Below are positions 1 through 7,616 of a stretch of 16,690 bases of DNA, in pieces (positions within the stretch are counted from its first letter, which is position 1; each line of letters starts with the position of its first letter). The notes beneath the pieces were generated by a model, which was given only the letters and a program-made list of their open reading frames with translations, was not told where the DNA came from and did not search any database. This DNA is from an uncultured Oscillospiraceae bacterium (GTDB lineage Bacteria > Bacillota > Clostridia > Oscillospirales > Oscillospiraceae): NCBI GenBank assembly GCA_934597165.1, contig CAKTQP010000043.1:1-16690 (forward strand), given 5' to 3'. A program made the translations under genes and the position numbers.

Positions 1-76
1 TGGAGCTACTGGCCGGATTTGAACCGGCGACCTGCTGATTACGAATCAGCTGCTCTACCGACTGAGCCACAGTAGC
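1..76 (-). tRNA. tRNA-Thr, anticodon CGT
   Basis: Complete 76-nt cloverleaf read on the - strand. The 7-bp acceptor stem (GCTACTG with CAGTAGC) is followed by discriminator T and an encoded CCA at 1-3. The anticodon loop TTCGTAA is closed by CTGAT/ATCAG and places CGT exactly at tRNA positions 34-36 (window 41-43). The T arm carries GGTTCAAATCC. It decodes ACG threonine codons. U36 and A37 are present, so it should be a substrate for t6A37 formation, the modification completed by TsaD, whose gene lies about 400 bases away; I take that closeness as chance. The 3' end lies at the window edge, so anything cotranscribed downstream cannot be seen. Confidence 0.97.
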
Positions 77-478
77 ACACAGTGTAGAGCTATAATATCA
101 CAATTTGGTCGCCGCGTCAATCCCTTTTTTCCATCTTGTTCCGTTCTGCATTGTATCCTAGTTGTGGACATCGTGCTGAAAGCGGCGTTAAATTCCGTCC
201 GAAAAATACCGACTCTCACGGGATTTTTCCGTTTTCCAAACCGTAGTATCCCACGTCTCTGTTTTCATAACTTTTTCTTTTTCGCAGCCCTCTTTGCGTT
301 ATCCACAGCTCACTGCGGATTTTCTCCTGTGGATTTCCCCGTTTTTCACGGGCAGTTATCCACTTTCTCCACATCTTTTCCCACAAGCGCAACAGGATGC
401 TGTACTATTTACATTCTGTTATTTACATAAATTTAACACAATTCTGCGTTTTTCGTTTGTTCACGTACCGCGGACAAT
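77..478. other. gene-free stretch with DnaA-box-like cluster
   Basis: No credible gene between the tRNA and tsaD; the short open frames here lack ribosome binding sites and family signatures. Measured against the DnaA box TTATCCACA, the stretch contains a perfect copy at 299-307 (+), 8/9 matches abutting in tandem at 356-364 and 365-373 (+), and 7/9 matches at 328-336 (-), 377-385 (+) and 164-172 (-). To the right, 400-455 is clearly A+T-rich. A small inverted repeat CCCGT-TTTTC-ACGGG sits at 338-352 without a T-tract on either side. Box clusters next to A+T-rich DNA are seen at replication origins and at DnaA-titrating or regulatory sites. No dnaA gene is in the window. No convincing intrinsic terminator for tsaD was found here. 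Confidence 0.5.
92..120 (-). promoter_or_regulatory. sigma-A promoter of tRNA-Thr
   Basis: On the - strand a -35 box TTGACG (115-120) and a -10 box TATTAT (92-97) are separated by exactly 17 bases. Transcription would start near 85, about 9 bases before the mature tRNA 5' end at 76, a short leader of the kind trimmed by RNase P. Spacing and near-consensus boxes are seen directly; activity is inferred. Confidence 0.85.
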
Positions 479-1492
479 TCAAGCATCCAATCCAATATCT
501 CGATTGGCGTACCCGTTCAGCGACCAATCCCCACGCCGACCGGCCAGGTACTCGTAATAGGCCTGGCAGCCGATCATGGCGCCGTTGTCGCCGCACAGGG
601 AGAGCTTGGGCAGGTAGAGCTGTTTGCCGCTGATGCGGCAGGCGCGTTCCAGCTCCGCACGAATCTTGGAGTTGGCTGCCACGCCGCCTGCGGCGGCGAT
701 CTTGGTGCGGCCGCACTGCTCTGCCGCTTCCATGGCGCGGGGCACCAGCTCGTCTGCCACGGCACGGGAGAAAGAGGCTGCGAAGGAGGGCAGATCCAGC
801 GGCTCCTTCTTTTGCTCGGCGTTGTGGATGAGGTTCAGCGCCGCCGTTTTCAGACCGGAGAAGGAGAAGTCCAAAGGTGCGCCGTCCACTTTGGCGCGGG
901 GCAGCTGGTACTTCTTCTCGTCGCCTCCCTGGGCCAGCCGATCCATGGGACCGCCGCCGGGGTAGCCGATGCCCAGGACCCGAGCCACCTTATCGAAACA
1001 TTCGCCGGCTGCGTCATCTCTGGTAGCACCCAGCAGCTCCATTTTGGTGTAGTCCTGGACGTCCACAATGAGGGTGTTGCCGCCGGAGACGCAGAGGCAG
1101 AGGAAGGGCGGTTCCAGGTCGGGGTGGGTGATGTAGTTGGCGGCGATATGACCCCGGACGTGGTGGACAGGGATGAGGGGCACGCCCAGGCCATAGGCGG
1201 CGCTTTTGGCAAAGTTGACCCCCACCAGCACCGCCCCGATCAGCCCCGGCGCGTAGGTGCAGGCCACGGCGTCGATGTCCTTTCGGGTCACACCCGCCTG
1301 CTCCAACGCCTGGTCAGCCAGGCCATAGATGGCCTCCAAGTGCTTCCGGGAGGCGATCTCGGGCACCACGCCGCCGTAGATGGTGTGCATATCCACCTGG
1401 GAGGCGATGGCGTCCGCCAGGACGGTGCGGCCGTCTCGGACGACGGCTACGGCGGTCTCGTCGCAGGAGGATTCTACTGCAAGAATATTCAA
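479..1492 (-). CDS. tsaD: tRNA N6-adenosine threonylcarbamoyltransferase TsaD
   Basis: Transfers the threonylcarbamoyl group to A37 of ANN-decoding tRNAs (t6A), working in the cytoplasm with TsaB and TsaE. ASKHA-fold protein of 337 aa, the usual length. Visible signatures are ESSCDET near the N-terminus, the metal-binding HHVRGH with His111 and His115, the SGGNT nucleotide loop, PGGG, and CGDNGAMIG with Asp302. Start choice: a longer frame opens with GTG at 1501, but that codon overlaps the ribosome binding site itself. AAGGAG (1501-1506) lies 8 bases ahead of a TTG at 1490-1492, giving the normal start MNILAVESSCDET, so I annotate TTG. The AAGGAG overlaps the TAA of rimI, suggesting translational coupling. 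Last gene of polA-rimI-tsaD; tsaB and tsaE are not in the window. Confidence 0.96.
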   Translation of the reverse strand: MNILAVESSCDETAVAVVRDGRTVLADAIASQVDMHTIYGGVVPEIASRKHLEAIYGLADQALEQAGVTRKDIDAVACTYAPGLIGAVLVGVNFAKSAAYGLGVPLIPVHHVRGHIAANYITHPDLEPPFLCLCVSGGNTLIVDVQDYTKMELLGATRDDAAGECFDKVARVLGIGYPGGGPMDRLAQGGDEKKYQLPRAKVDGAPLDFSFSGLKTAALNLIHNAEQKKEPLDLPSFAASFSRAVADELVPRAMEAAEQCGRTKIAAAGGVAANSKIRAELERACRISGKQLYLPKLSLCGDNGAMIGCQAYYEYLAGRRGDWSLNGYANRDIGLDA

Positions 1493-1504
1493 GGAAAACA
1501 CTCC

Positions 1505-1999
1505 TTATTCGTCATTTTCGTCAGGCTGTTCGGCCTGAAAATACTTGGTCATGATGATGGCGTCCTCGTTTGGCTCGTCGTAATAGTCCTTCCGGCGCCC
1601 CACCTGCTCGAAGCCGTGCTTCATATACAGCTGCTTGGCCGGGTCGTTGGACGCCCGGACTTCCAGGGTCAAAAAGGCCAGCTGGTGGGCCTTGCCGAAG
1701 CGCAGGAAGACATCCAACAGCGCCTGAGCGATGCCCTGCCGCCGGTACTCCTCCCGGACGGCCACGTTGTCGATATAGCCCTCGCCGGCAATGACCGAGA
1801 TACCGGCATAGCCCAGCACCTGGCCGTTGTCCCCCACAGCCACGATGAAGGAGGCGGTGGGGTTGTCCAGCTCCTCCGCCAACATCTGCTCGTTCCATGG
1901 CTTGGAGAAGCACAGCCGCTCCAGCTCTGCAATCTGGGGAATCAGTTCTATGGTCATGGGCACCAGCTGATAGCTGGCCGCCTGTTTCTGTTCACTCAT
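1505..1999 (-). CDS. rimI: ribosomal protein S18-alanine N-acetyltransferase RimI
   Basis: GNAT-fold enzyme that acetylates the N-terminal alanine of ribosomal protein S18 with acetyl-CoA. The 164 aa show the acetyl-CoA loop RRQGIA (86-91), the catalytic-region TLEVRASN with Glu113, and LYMKHGF with Tyr125; the 12-residue Glu-Tyr spacing fits the RimI family. The start ATG follows GAGGAGGAG at a 5-base spacing, and the polA stop codon touches that site. A rimI-tsaD pair is common in Firmicutes. Because RimI-like GNATs are diverse, another substrate cannot be excluded, but neighbour and motifs agree. The C-terminal tail after KYF is acidic (about 11 residues). Confidence 0.92.
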   Translation of the reverse strand: MSEQKQAASYQLVPMTIELIPQIAELERLCFSKPWNEQMLAEELDNPTASFIVAVGDNGQVLGYAGISVIAGEGYIDNVAVREEYRRQGIAQALLDVFLRFGKAHQLAFLTLEVRASNDPAKQLYMKHGFEQVGRRKDYYDEPNEDAIIMTKYFQAEQPDENDE

Positions 2000-2011
2000 G
2001 GGTTCTCCTCC

Positions 2012-4672
2012 TCAATGGGCGTCCGCCCAGCTGTGTCCTACGTGGGCTTCCGCCTCCAACTTCACGTCCAGGGAGACCACCTGTTCCATCTCCTCTTCCA
2101 GGAGCTTGGCCACGGTCTCGCCCTCGGATTCCGGACATTCCACGATCAGTTCGTCGTGTACCTGGAGCACCAGACGCCCCTGCAAGCCCTCCGCTTTCAG
2201 GCGAGCCTGGACCCGGATCATGGCCAGCTTGATGATGTCCGCCGCGGTGCCCTGGATGGGCATATTCAGCGCCACCCGCTCGCCAAAGGCGCGCTTCATC
2301 CGGTTGGAATCCTTCAGCTCCGGGATCTCCCGGCGGCGCCCCATAAGGGTGGACACGTAGCCGTCCGCTTTGGCCTGCTCCACGATGCGTTTCTGGTAGT
2401 CCCGGACGCCGGCGTAGGTGGCAAAGTAGCGATCCATATAGTCCTTGGCCTCCGCACGGGTGACGCCGATGTCTTTGGCCAGGGAGAACTCGGAAATGCC
2501 GTAAACGATGCCGAAATTCACCGCTTTGGCGGAGGAACGCATCTGTTTGGTCACCAATTCTTCCGGCACGCCGAAGACCTGAGCAGCGGTCATGGTGTGG
2601 ATGTCCGTCCCCGTCCGGAAGCCCTCCAGCATGACTTGATCCTGAGCGATGTGCGCCAGCAGGCGCAGCTCGATCTGGGAGTAGTCAGCATCCACCAGCA
2701 CGTTGCCGGGGCCGGCGATGAACATCTTGCGCATCTCTGCCCCCAAAGGGGTGCGGACGGGGATGTTCTGCAAATTGGGTTCGGTGGAGGATAGGCGTCC
2801 GGTGGCGGTGACGGTGTTCTGGAAGCTGGTGTGGATGCGGCTGTCCGGGCCGATGACCTTGGTGAGACCGTCCACGTAGGTGGATTTCAGCTTGGCCAGC
2901 TGGCGGTACTCCAAAATCTGCTCCACGATGGGATGCTGCCAGCGGAGCTTTTCCAGCACCTCGGCGTTGGTGGAATACCCCCGCTTGGTCTTCTTGTAGG
3001 CGGGCAGACCCAGCTTGTCGAACAAAATCTCACCCAGCTGCTTGGTGGAGTTGATGTTGAACTCCTCCCCTGCCAGGTCGTAAATGCTGTCCCGGCAGCC
3101 GTCGATGCCCTTGGCCAACATCTCGCCGAACTGGGTCAGCGCCTCCCGGTCGATGCGGAAGCCGCTCTGCTCCATCTCCGCCAACACCGGGCAGAGGGGC
3201 AGTTCCACCGTGTTCAGCAGCTCGGTCAGCCCCTGGGCTTCCAGCTCCGGCCACATCTTCTCGTACAGTGCGCCGATGGCAGCGGTGTGGCGGAGCATGG
3301 CGGTCATGGCCTCGATCGGTTCCTCCAGAGGCGGGAACGCATCCTCAGCCAGGAAGGTCTGCTCAGCGGGCAGCTCGAAGCCCAGCCATTTGACGCTGAG
3401 CTTTTCCATGGCGTAGCTGCCATCGGTGGGAGCCAACAGGTACGCCCCCAGAGCGGTGTCGAAGCGGAAGCCGTCGGCGGACAGTCCTTCCGCCAGCAAG
3501 TCCTCCATCAGCTCCTTCACCTGGTGGGTGATCTTGGTGACCTTGTCCGAGAACAGCACCTCCAGGCAGTGCCGGTAGGCGTCCGCTCCCACCCGGTCAG
3601 GCAGGATGACCGCGCCGATGGAGACTTCATCCTCCTCCACGCCGTCCACGGCCAGACCCTGCAAGTCGGGCAGGGCCAGCACGGACACCCACGGGGCGTC
3701 CTGCCACAGGGTCAGCAGCTGTTCCAGGCGGGCGGGGTCGGTGACCAGCTCCATCTGGCACGCGCCCTCCACCATTTCCTCCGGCTGTGGGCTGGATTCC
3801 GCGGGAGACAGGCCGTAGCGCTGGATGAACTGATTGAACTCCAGCTTCAGGAACAGCTGATACAGGGCATCCCGATCTGCCTCCTGACAAACGGCGTCCT
3901 CCGGCTGGAATGCGATCGGCGCGTCACAGCGGATGCGGGCCAGGTCGTAGGACATCTCTGCCTGCTCCCGTCCCTCGGTGAGCTTTTTGCGCACGGCCGG
4001 TTTCAGGTCCAGGTCGTCCAGCTTTTCGTAAATTTCCGCAATGGTGCCGTACTGCTGGATGAGGCTCTTGGCGGTCTTCTCGCCGATGCCCTTCACGCCG
4101 GGGATCTGGTCGGAGGTATCCCCCCACAGACCTTTCAGGTCGATCATCTTGATGGGCTCGAAGCCGTATTCTTCCTCAAAGGCCGCCGGCGTCACCTGCT
4201 TCACGGTGGTCTGACCGCGGCTGGATGTGACCAGGTTCACGGTGGTGTGGTCGGTGACCAGCTGAAGGGAGTCCTTGTCGCCGGTAACGATGACGCAATC
4301 CCATCCCTTCTGCTCACAGGCACGGGAGATGGTGCCCAGCAGGTCGTCCGCCTCCCAGCCGTCCAGCTCGTAGGTGGGGATGCGCATGGCGGCCAAGATC
4401 TCCTTCAAGACCGGCATCTGCATGGCCAGCTCCTCCGGCATAGCGTGGCGCTTGGCCTTGTAGCCCTCGTAGGCCAGGTGGCGGAAGGTGGGGGCTTTTC
4501 GGTCGAAGGCCACGCAGAGGGCGTCCGGCTGTTCGTCGTTGGTGAGCTTCTGCAAAATGTTCAAGAAGCCGAAGAGGGCGTTGGTGTACAGCCCATCCCG
4601 GGTCGAGAGCAGCCGTACCCCGTAAAAGGCGCGGTTGACGATCGAGTTCCCGTCCAATACCATCAATTTCAT
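2012..4672 (-). CDS. polA: DNA polymerase I
   Basis: Family A polymerase for Okazaki fragment maturation and repair, 886 aa. Residues about 1-285 are the 5'-3' flap nuclease: acidic sites in VAFD, WEADD (106-110) and TGDKD (130-134), then a helix-hairpin-helix with GDTSDQIPGVKGIGEKTA (184-201). Residues about 300-480 are a 3'-5' exonuclease-like domain that looks catalytically dead: the DxE motif is replaced around VSVLALPD (329-336) and the final YxxxD motif is absent. Residues about 490-886 are the polymerase: motif A DYSQIELR (663-670), O-helix Arg712, Lys716, Phe720 and Tyr724, and motif C VHDE (838-841). Start: the frame is open 16 codons upstream, but MKLMVLDGNS is the family N-terminus and GAGG lies 8 bases before this ATG. 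The TGA abuts the rimI ribosome binding site. Confidence 0.97.
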   Translation of the reverse strand: MKLMVLDGNSIVNRAFYGVRLLSTRDGLYTNALFGFLNILQKLTNDEQPDALCVAFDRKAPTFRHLAYEGYKAKRHAMPEELAMQMPVLKEILAAMRIPTYELDGWEADDLLGTISRACEQKGWDCVIVTGDKDSLQLVTDHTTVNLVTSSRGQTTVKQVTPAAFEEEYGFEPIKMIDLKGLWGDTSDQIPGVKGIGEKTAKSLIQQYGTIAEIYEKLDDLDLKPAVRKKLTEGREQAEMSYDLARIRCDAPIAFQPEDAVCQEADRDALYQLFLKLEFNQFIQRYGLSPAESSPQPEEMVEGACQMELVTDPARLEQLLTLWQDAPWVSVLALPDLQGLAVDGVEEDEVSIGAVILPDRVGADAYRHCLEVLFSDKVTKITHQVKELMEDLLAEGLSADGFRFDTALGAYLLAPTDGSYAMEKLSVKWLGFELPAEQTFLAEDAFPPLEEPIEAMTAMLRHTAAIGALYEKMWPELEAQGLTELLNTVELPLCPVLAEMEQSGFRIDREALTQFGEMLAKGIDGCRDSIYDLAGEEFNINSTKQLGEILFDKLGLPAYKKTKRGYSTNAEVLEKLRWQHPIVEQILEYRQLAKLKSTYVDGLTKVIGPDSRIHTSFQNTVTATGRLSSTEPNLQNIPVRTPLGAEMRKMFIAGPGNVLVDADYSQIELRLLAHIAQDQVMLEGFRTGTDIHTMTAAQVFGVPEELVTKQMRSSAKAVNFGIVYGISEFSLAKDIGVTRAEAKDYMDRYFATYAGVRDYQKRIVEQAKADGYVSTLMGRRREIPELKDSNRMKRAFGERVALNMPIQGTAADIIKLAMIRVQARLKAEGLQGRLVLQVHDELIVECPESEGETVAKLLEEEMEQVVSLDVKLEAEAHVGHSWADAH

Positions 4673-4750
4673 CCTTGTATCCTCGCTTTCCTGCGTCCGT
4701 ATCCCAATCCTCTCCCCCACGCCACGCAGGTGGGCGCGGGACGGATAGGC

Positions 4751-4784
4751 AAAAGCTCCTGTCCAGTGCTGAACAGGAGTTTTG
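4751..4784 (-). terminator. weak, possibly bidirectional terminator hairpin
   Basis: CTCCTGT (4756-4762 on the + strand) pairs with ACAGGAG (4773-4779) around a 10-base loop. The stem is flanked by AAAA on the left and TTTT on the right, so a short T-tract follows it on either strand. It lies 5 bases past the amidase stop codon and about 80 bases upstream of polA. On the - strand it could attenuate argS-amidase transcripts before polA. The T-tracts are only four long, so termination is probably partial. I found no convincing separate polA promoter between it and the polA start. Confidence 0.55.
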
Positions 4785-4789
4785 ACATT

Positions 4790-5587
4790 TTACTTGGATT
4801 TTGTGTTCTCTTTCGCGCTCTTTGCCTTCTCGCCGTGGTAGTTCTCATAGGTCTGGATGATCCCCTTGGCGATGGCTTTGGCGTACCCCTTTTTGTGCTT
4901 GTCCAACAGCTGGTTGTCCCTCTGGTTGTCGATGAACCCCAGCTCGATGAGGACGCCGGGCATCTTGGTCTTGCGCAGGACGTAGTAGCTGGAGGAAGCG
5001 CTCTCCTGGGTGCCGTGCTTGACTCCACGATCCTGCTGGACCCCCACCTTGACCATCCGGTTCTGGACGGCCTTGGCCAGGGCGTTGGACTCCTTGCTGT
5101 AGTCTGCCCGGGTCCAGGTCTCCACGCCGCAGCCTAAGGGGTTCAGGTTGCGGTGGATGGAGACGAAGTAGTCCGCGTTTGCCTGGTTGGCGCACTTGGC
5201 CCGCTCGCTCAGCTCCACGTACTTGTCCTCGGTGCGGGTCAGGACCACCTGGACGTTTTCCTGCTCCAGGTACTTCTTGACCAGCTTGGCCATGGTCAGC
5301 ACGTCGTCGCTCTCATGCCGCTTGCCGGACACACAGCCGCTGTCGTTGCCGCCGTGGCCAGGGTCCAGGCAGACGGTGAAGCGGGGCGCTTCCTGTTTCG
5401 TCTCCGCAGGTTCGTTCTGGACGGCGGAGACAGGCACGCTCTGGGCAGGCTCCGCCGACGACGCACCATTCCCCTGCCGCACCTGGGGCAGGATGGCCAG
5501 CACCACCAAAAAGGCCAGGATCAGGGCGACTACCCGTCCCCCATGGTTCAGTTCCGGATTCTTTTCTCGTTTCCCGGTATTCTTCAT
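4790..5587 (-). CDS. membrane-anchored N-acetylmuramoyl-L-alanine amidase (Amidase_3)
   Basis: Zinc hydrolase that cuts the amide bond between N-acetylmuramic acid and the stem peptide of peptidoglycan, acting outside the membrane. Of its 265 aa, residues 1-17 are charged, 18-34 form a single hydrophobic segment (uncleaved anchor or signal peptide), 35-69 are a Ser/Pro/Glu-rich linker and 70-252 the Amidase_3 domain. Zinc ligands are His78 in DPGHGG, Glu92 in HESDD and His145 in SIHRN; the catalytic Glu215 is in IELGFI. The charged tail (253-265) is Lys-rich. The ATG follows GGAAGGA at about 10 bases and lies 24 bases past the argS stop, so the two are probably cotranscribed. No cell-wall-binding repeat is present. 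It could act in sporulation (CwlD/CwlC-like) or in growth; the sequence does not say which. Confidence 0.92.
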   Translation of the reverse strand: MKNTGKREKNPELNHGGRVVALILAFLVVLAILPQVRQGNGASSAEPAQSVPVSAVQNEPAETKQEAPRFTVCLDPGHGGNDSGCVSGKRHESDDVLTMAKLVKKYLEQENVQVVLTRTEDKYVELSERAKCANQANADYFVSIHRNLNPLGCGVETWTRADYSKESNALAKAVQNRMVKVGVQQDRGVKHGTQESASSSYYVLRKTKMPGVLIELGFIDNQRDNQLLDKHKKGYAKAIAKGIIQTYENYHGEKAKSAKENTKSK

Positions 5588-5611
5588 GCACTCGGATTCC
5601 TTCCGCGCCGC

Positions 5612-7384
5612 TTACATCCGATCCGGAGCGGTGAAGCCCAACAGATGGATGGAAGTCTCCAGCACCCGCAGCACCAGGCGGATGAGGGTGACGTAGCTGG
5701 CCTGCTTGGCGGCGTCCGGTTCCTTCATGATGTTGTGTTCGCCGTAGAACTGGTTCAGGCAGTTGGCCAGGTCGTAGATATAGTGGCAGAGGCGGTTGGG
5801 TGCGTTCTGGGTGTAGGCTTCCTCGACAGCCTCGTTGAAGCGGCAGAGGGCCAGCGCCAGGTCGGTCTCCTTCTTGCTCTCCGGCGGCAGGATAGTGCCC
5901 AGCGCAGCGTCGGGATAAGCTGCCTGGAAGCGGGTCAAGATGGACTTGATGCGCACCATGGAGTACATGATATAGGGGCCGGTGTTGCCTTCAAAGGCGG
6001 TGAAGCGGTCGATGTCGAAAATGTAGTCCTTGTAGGGCTGGTTGGACAGGTCGCCGTACTTGATGGCTGCCAGACCCACCTTGTCCGCGATGTCCCGCAT
6101 CTCGGCTTCGGTCAGGTTGCCGCCGTTGCTCTCTACCTTTTTATAGATGGCGTCGCTGACGTTGCCCAACAGGTATTCCAAACGCATGACGCCGCCGTCA
6201 CGGGTCTTGAAAGGCTTGCCGTCCTTGCCGTTCATGGTGCCGAAGCCCACGAATTCCAGGCTGCACTTATTCTTGTCGATGAGGCCGGTCTTATAGGCGC
6301 AGCGGAACACCCGCACGAAGTGCAGCTCCTGGCGCTTGTCCACCACGTAGATGATGCGGTCGGGGTCGAAGTCCGCCTTCCGCTGGACGATGGTGGCAAG
6401 GTCGGTGGTCTCGTACTGGGCGGCGCCGTCGGATTTCAGCACCATGCAGGGAGGCACTTCCCGGGTGTCGCTCTCCTCCTGGACGTCCACCACCAGGGCG
6501 CCGTCGCTGATATAGGCGTGACCGTCCGCCTTCATCTGCTCTACCATGGGGGCGATGAGATCCTGACAGTCGCTCTCGCCCATCCAGATGTCGAAGTCCA
6601 CGTCCAGCTTCTTGTAGTTCTCCTTCAGGTCGTTGACGGACACGTTCAGGATGTGCTTCCACAGGGCGCGATAGCCGGGGCGACCCTGCTGGAGTTCATA
6701 GGTGGCCTGACGGGCTTCTTCCTTATAAGCGGCGTCCTCCTTGGAGACCTTGGAGGCGAAGGGATAAATCTCTTCCAGGTCGGTGATGGTGAAGGGGGGT
6801 TCCTCGGGGTAGCCGTCGGTGATGTTGGCGTCAAAATAGGGCAGGTCGGGCTGACGGCGCTTCAGCTCCACAATGATGAGGCCAATCTGCAAACCCCAAT
6901 CCCCCAGATGGGGGTCGCCAATGACGTTGTGACCCATGAACCGGGCGATGCGCTTGACCGCTTCCCCGATGATGGCCGGGCGCAGGTGACCTACGTGCAG
7001 GGGCTTTGCCACGTTGGGGCCGCCGTAGTCCACCACGATGGACAGGGGGTGCTCCGCCTTCTCGACACCGCAGTCGGGGTCCTGTTCCAGCTCATTGAGC
7101 AGCTTGCCCAAAAAGTCCGGATTCAGATCCAGGTTGATGAAGCCGGGGCGCACCATCTCCACCTTGGAGAACATCTCATTGGACGCCAGCACGTCCACCA
7201 CCTGCTGGGCGATCATAAAGGGGGCTTTATGGTACAGCTTGGCTCCGGCCATAGCGCCGTTGCACTGGTACTGGCACAGGTCGGGGCGGTTGGACACGGT
7301 ACATTTGCCCAGCTTGGGGTCGAAGCCGGCGCTCTCAAAGGCTTCGGATACGGCGGCGGTGATCTGATCTAATACTTTTTTCAT
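5612..7384 (-). CDS. argS: arginyl-tRNA synthetase
   Basis: Class I aminoacyl-tRNA synthetase that charges tRNA-Arg. 590 aa, close to the usual length. Residues about 1-90 form the N-terminal Add-1 tRNA-recognition domain. The catalytic domain has the HIGH motif as HVGH (130-133) within GPNVAKPLHVGHLRPAIIG. As in most ArgRS the KMSKS site is degenerate; a TRDGGVMRLE segment occupies that region. The final roughly 105 residues form the DALR-type helical anticodon-binding domain, ending LGFTAPDRM. The ATG follows a GAAGGGA site about 10 bases upstream. It is driven by a consensus promoter at 7450-7478. No T-box leader is visible; the transcribed leader is only about 58 bases, too short for one. 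Confidence 0.97.
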   Translation of the reverse strand: MKKVLDQITAAVSEAFESAGFDPKLGKCTVSNRPDLCQYQCNGAMAGAKLYHKAPFMIAQQVVDVLASNEMFSKVEMVRPGFINLDLNPDFLGKLLNELEQDPDCGVEKAEHPLSIVVDYGGPNVAKPLHVGHLRPAIIGEAVKRIARFMGHNVIGDPHLGDWGLQIGLIIVELKRRQPDLPYFDANITDGYPEEPPFTITDLEEIYPFASKVSKEDAAYKEEARQATYELQQGRPGYRALWKHILNVSVNDLKENYKKLDVDFDIWMGESDCQDLIAPMVEQMKADGHAYISDGALVVDVQEESDTREVPPCMVLKSDGAAQYETTDLATIVQRKADFDPDRIIYVVDKRQELHFVRVFRCAYKTGLIDKNKCSLEFVGFGTMNGKDGKPFKTRDGGVMRLEYLLGNVSDAIYKKVESNGGNLTEAEMRDIADKVGLAAIKYGDLSNQPYKDYIFDIDRFTAFEGNTGPYIMYSMVRIKSILTRFQAAYPDAALGTILPPESKKETDLALALCRFNEAVEEAYTQNAPNRLCHYIYDLANCLNQFYGEHNIMKEPDAAKQASYVTLIRLVLRVLETSIHLLGFTAPDRM

Positions 7385-7449
7385 AATATCTCGTTCCCTT
7401 CCACTGCAACAGGTGCAGGAGATTTCTCATTCTGGCATACTAAATAGAT

Positions 7450-7478
7450 ATTATATCCTATGGGCCGAACGCTGTCAA
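7450..7478 (-). promoter_or_regulatory. perfect consensus sigma-A promoter of argS
   Basis: On the - strand TTGACA (7473-7478) and TATAAT (7450-7455) are separated by exactly 17 bases, the ideal arrangement. The start would be near 7443, leaving a leader of about 58 bases. In that leader CTGCA-CCTGT-TGCAG (7404-7418) can form a small 5-bp hairpin just upstream of the ribosome binding site. The region 7385-7616 separates argS from the divergent alcohol dehydrogenase and holds promoters for both. Confidence 0.9.
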
Positions 7479-7536
7479 ACCGCTGGAACTTTTTCTGGCG
7501 GAAAATACGAATTTACGGAACATTTACAGTTGCCCC

Positions 7537-7566
7537 TTGCTTTTTTCTTCCGCTCGGCGGTATACT
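7537..7566 (+). promoter_or_regulatory. probable promoter of the alcohol dehydrogenase operon
   Basis: TTGCTT (7537-7542) and TATACT (7561-7566), 18 bases apart, point right into the dehydrogenase gene. A start near 7573 would give a leader of about 44 bases ending in the ribosome binding site AAAGGTGG. The -10 is good and the -35 only partly matches consensus. No clear operator or Rex-type palindrome was recognised between promoter and gene. Confidence 0.55.
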
Positions 7567-7616
7567 GGGAACATCTACTCTGAAAAAGAGGATTTTACAC
7601 GAAAGGTGGTACCCCC

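Noticed and set aside
1..76. tRNA-Thr as an attachment site for an integrated element.
   Set aside because: No integrase, direct repeat of the tRNA 3' end or phage-like gene is visible in the window; the region left of the tRNA is not shown.
338..352. CCCGT-TTTTC-ACGGG inverted repeat as a tsaD terminator.
   Set aside because: The stem is only five pairs, with no T-tract on the - strand after it, and it lies 127 bases beyond the tsaD stop codon.
164..633. Short + strand open frames between the tRNA and tsaD, 78-88 residues.
   Set aside because: No ribosome binding site, low-complexity or repeat-free translations with no recognisable domain, and mutual overlap in different frames.
812..7372. 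Three very long + strand open frames (812-2794, 2831-5137, 5153-7372) opposite the whole left operon region.
   Set aside because: They lie exactly antisense to tsaD, rimI, polA, the amidase and argS, which have clear family motifs and ribosome binding sites. Their Gly/Val/Leu/His/Gln-rich translations are typical shadows of G+C-rich codon usage.
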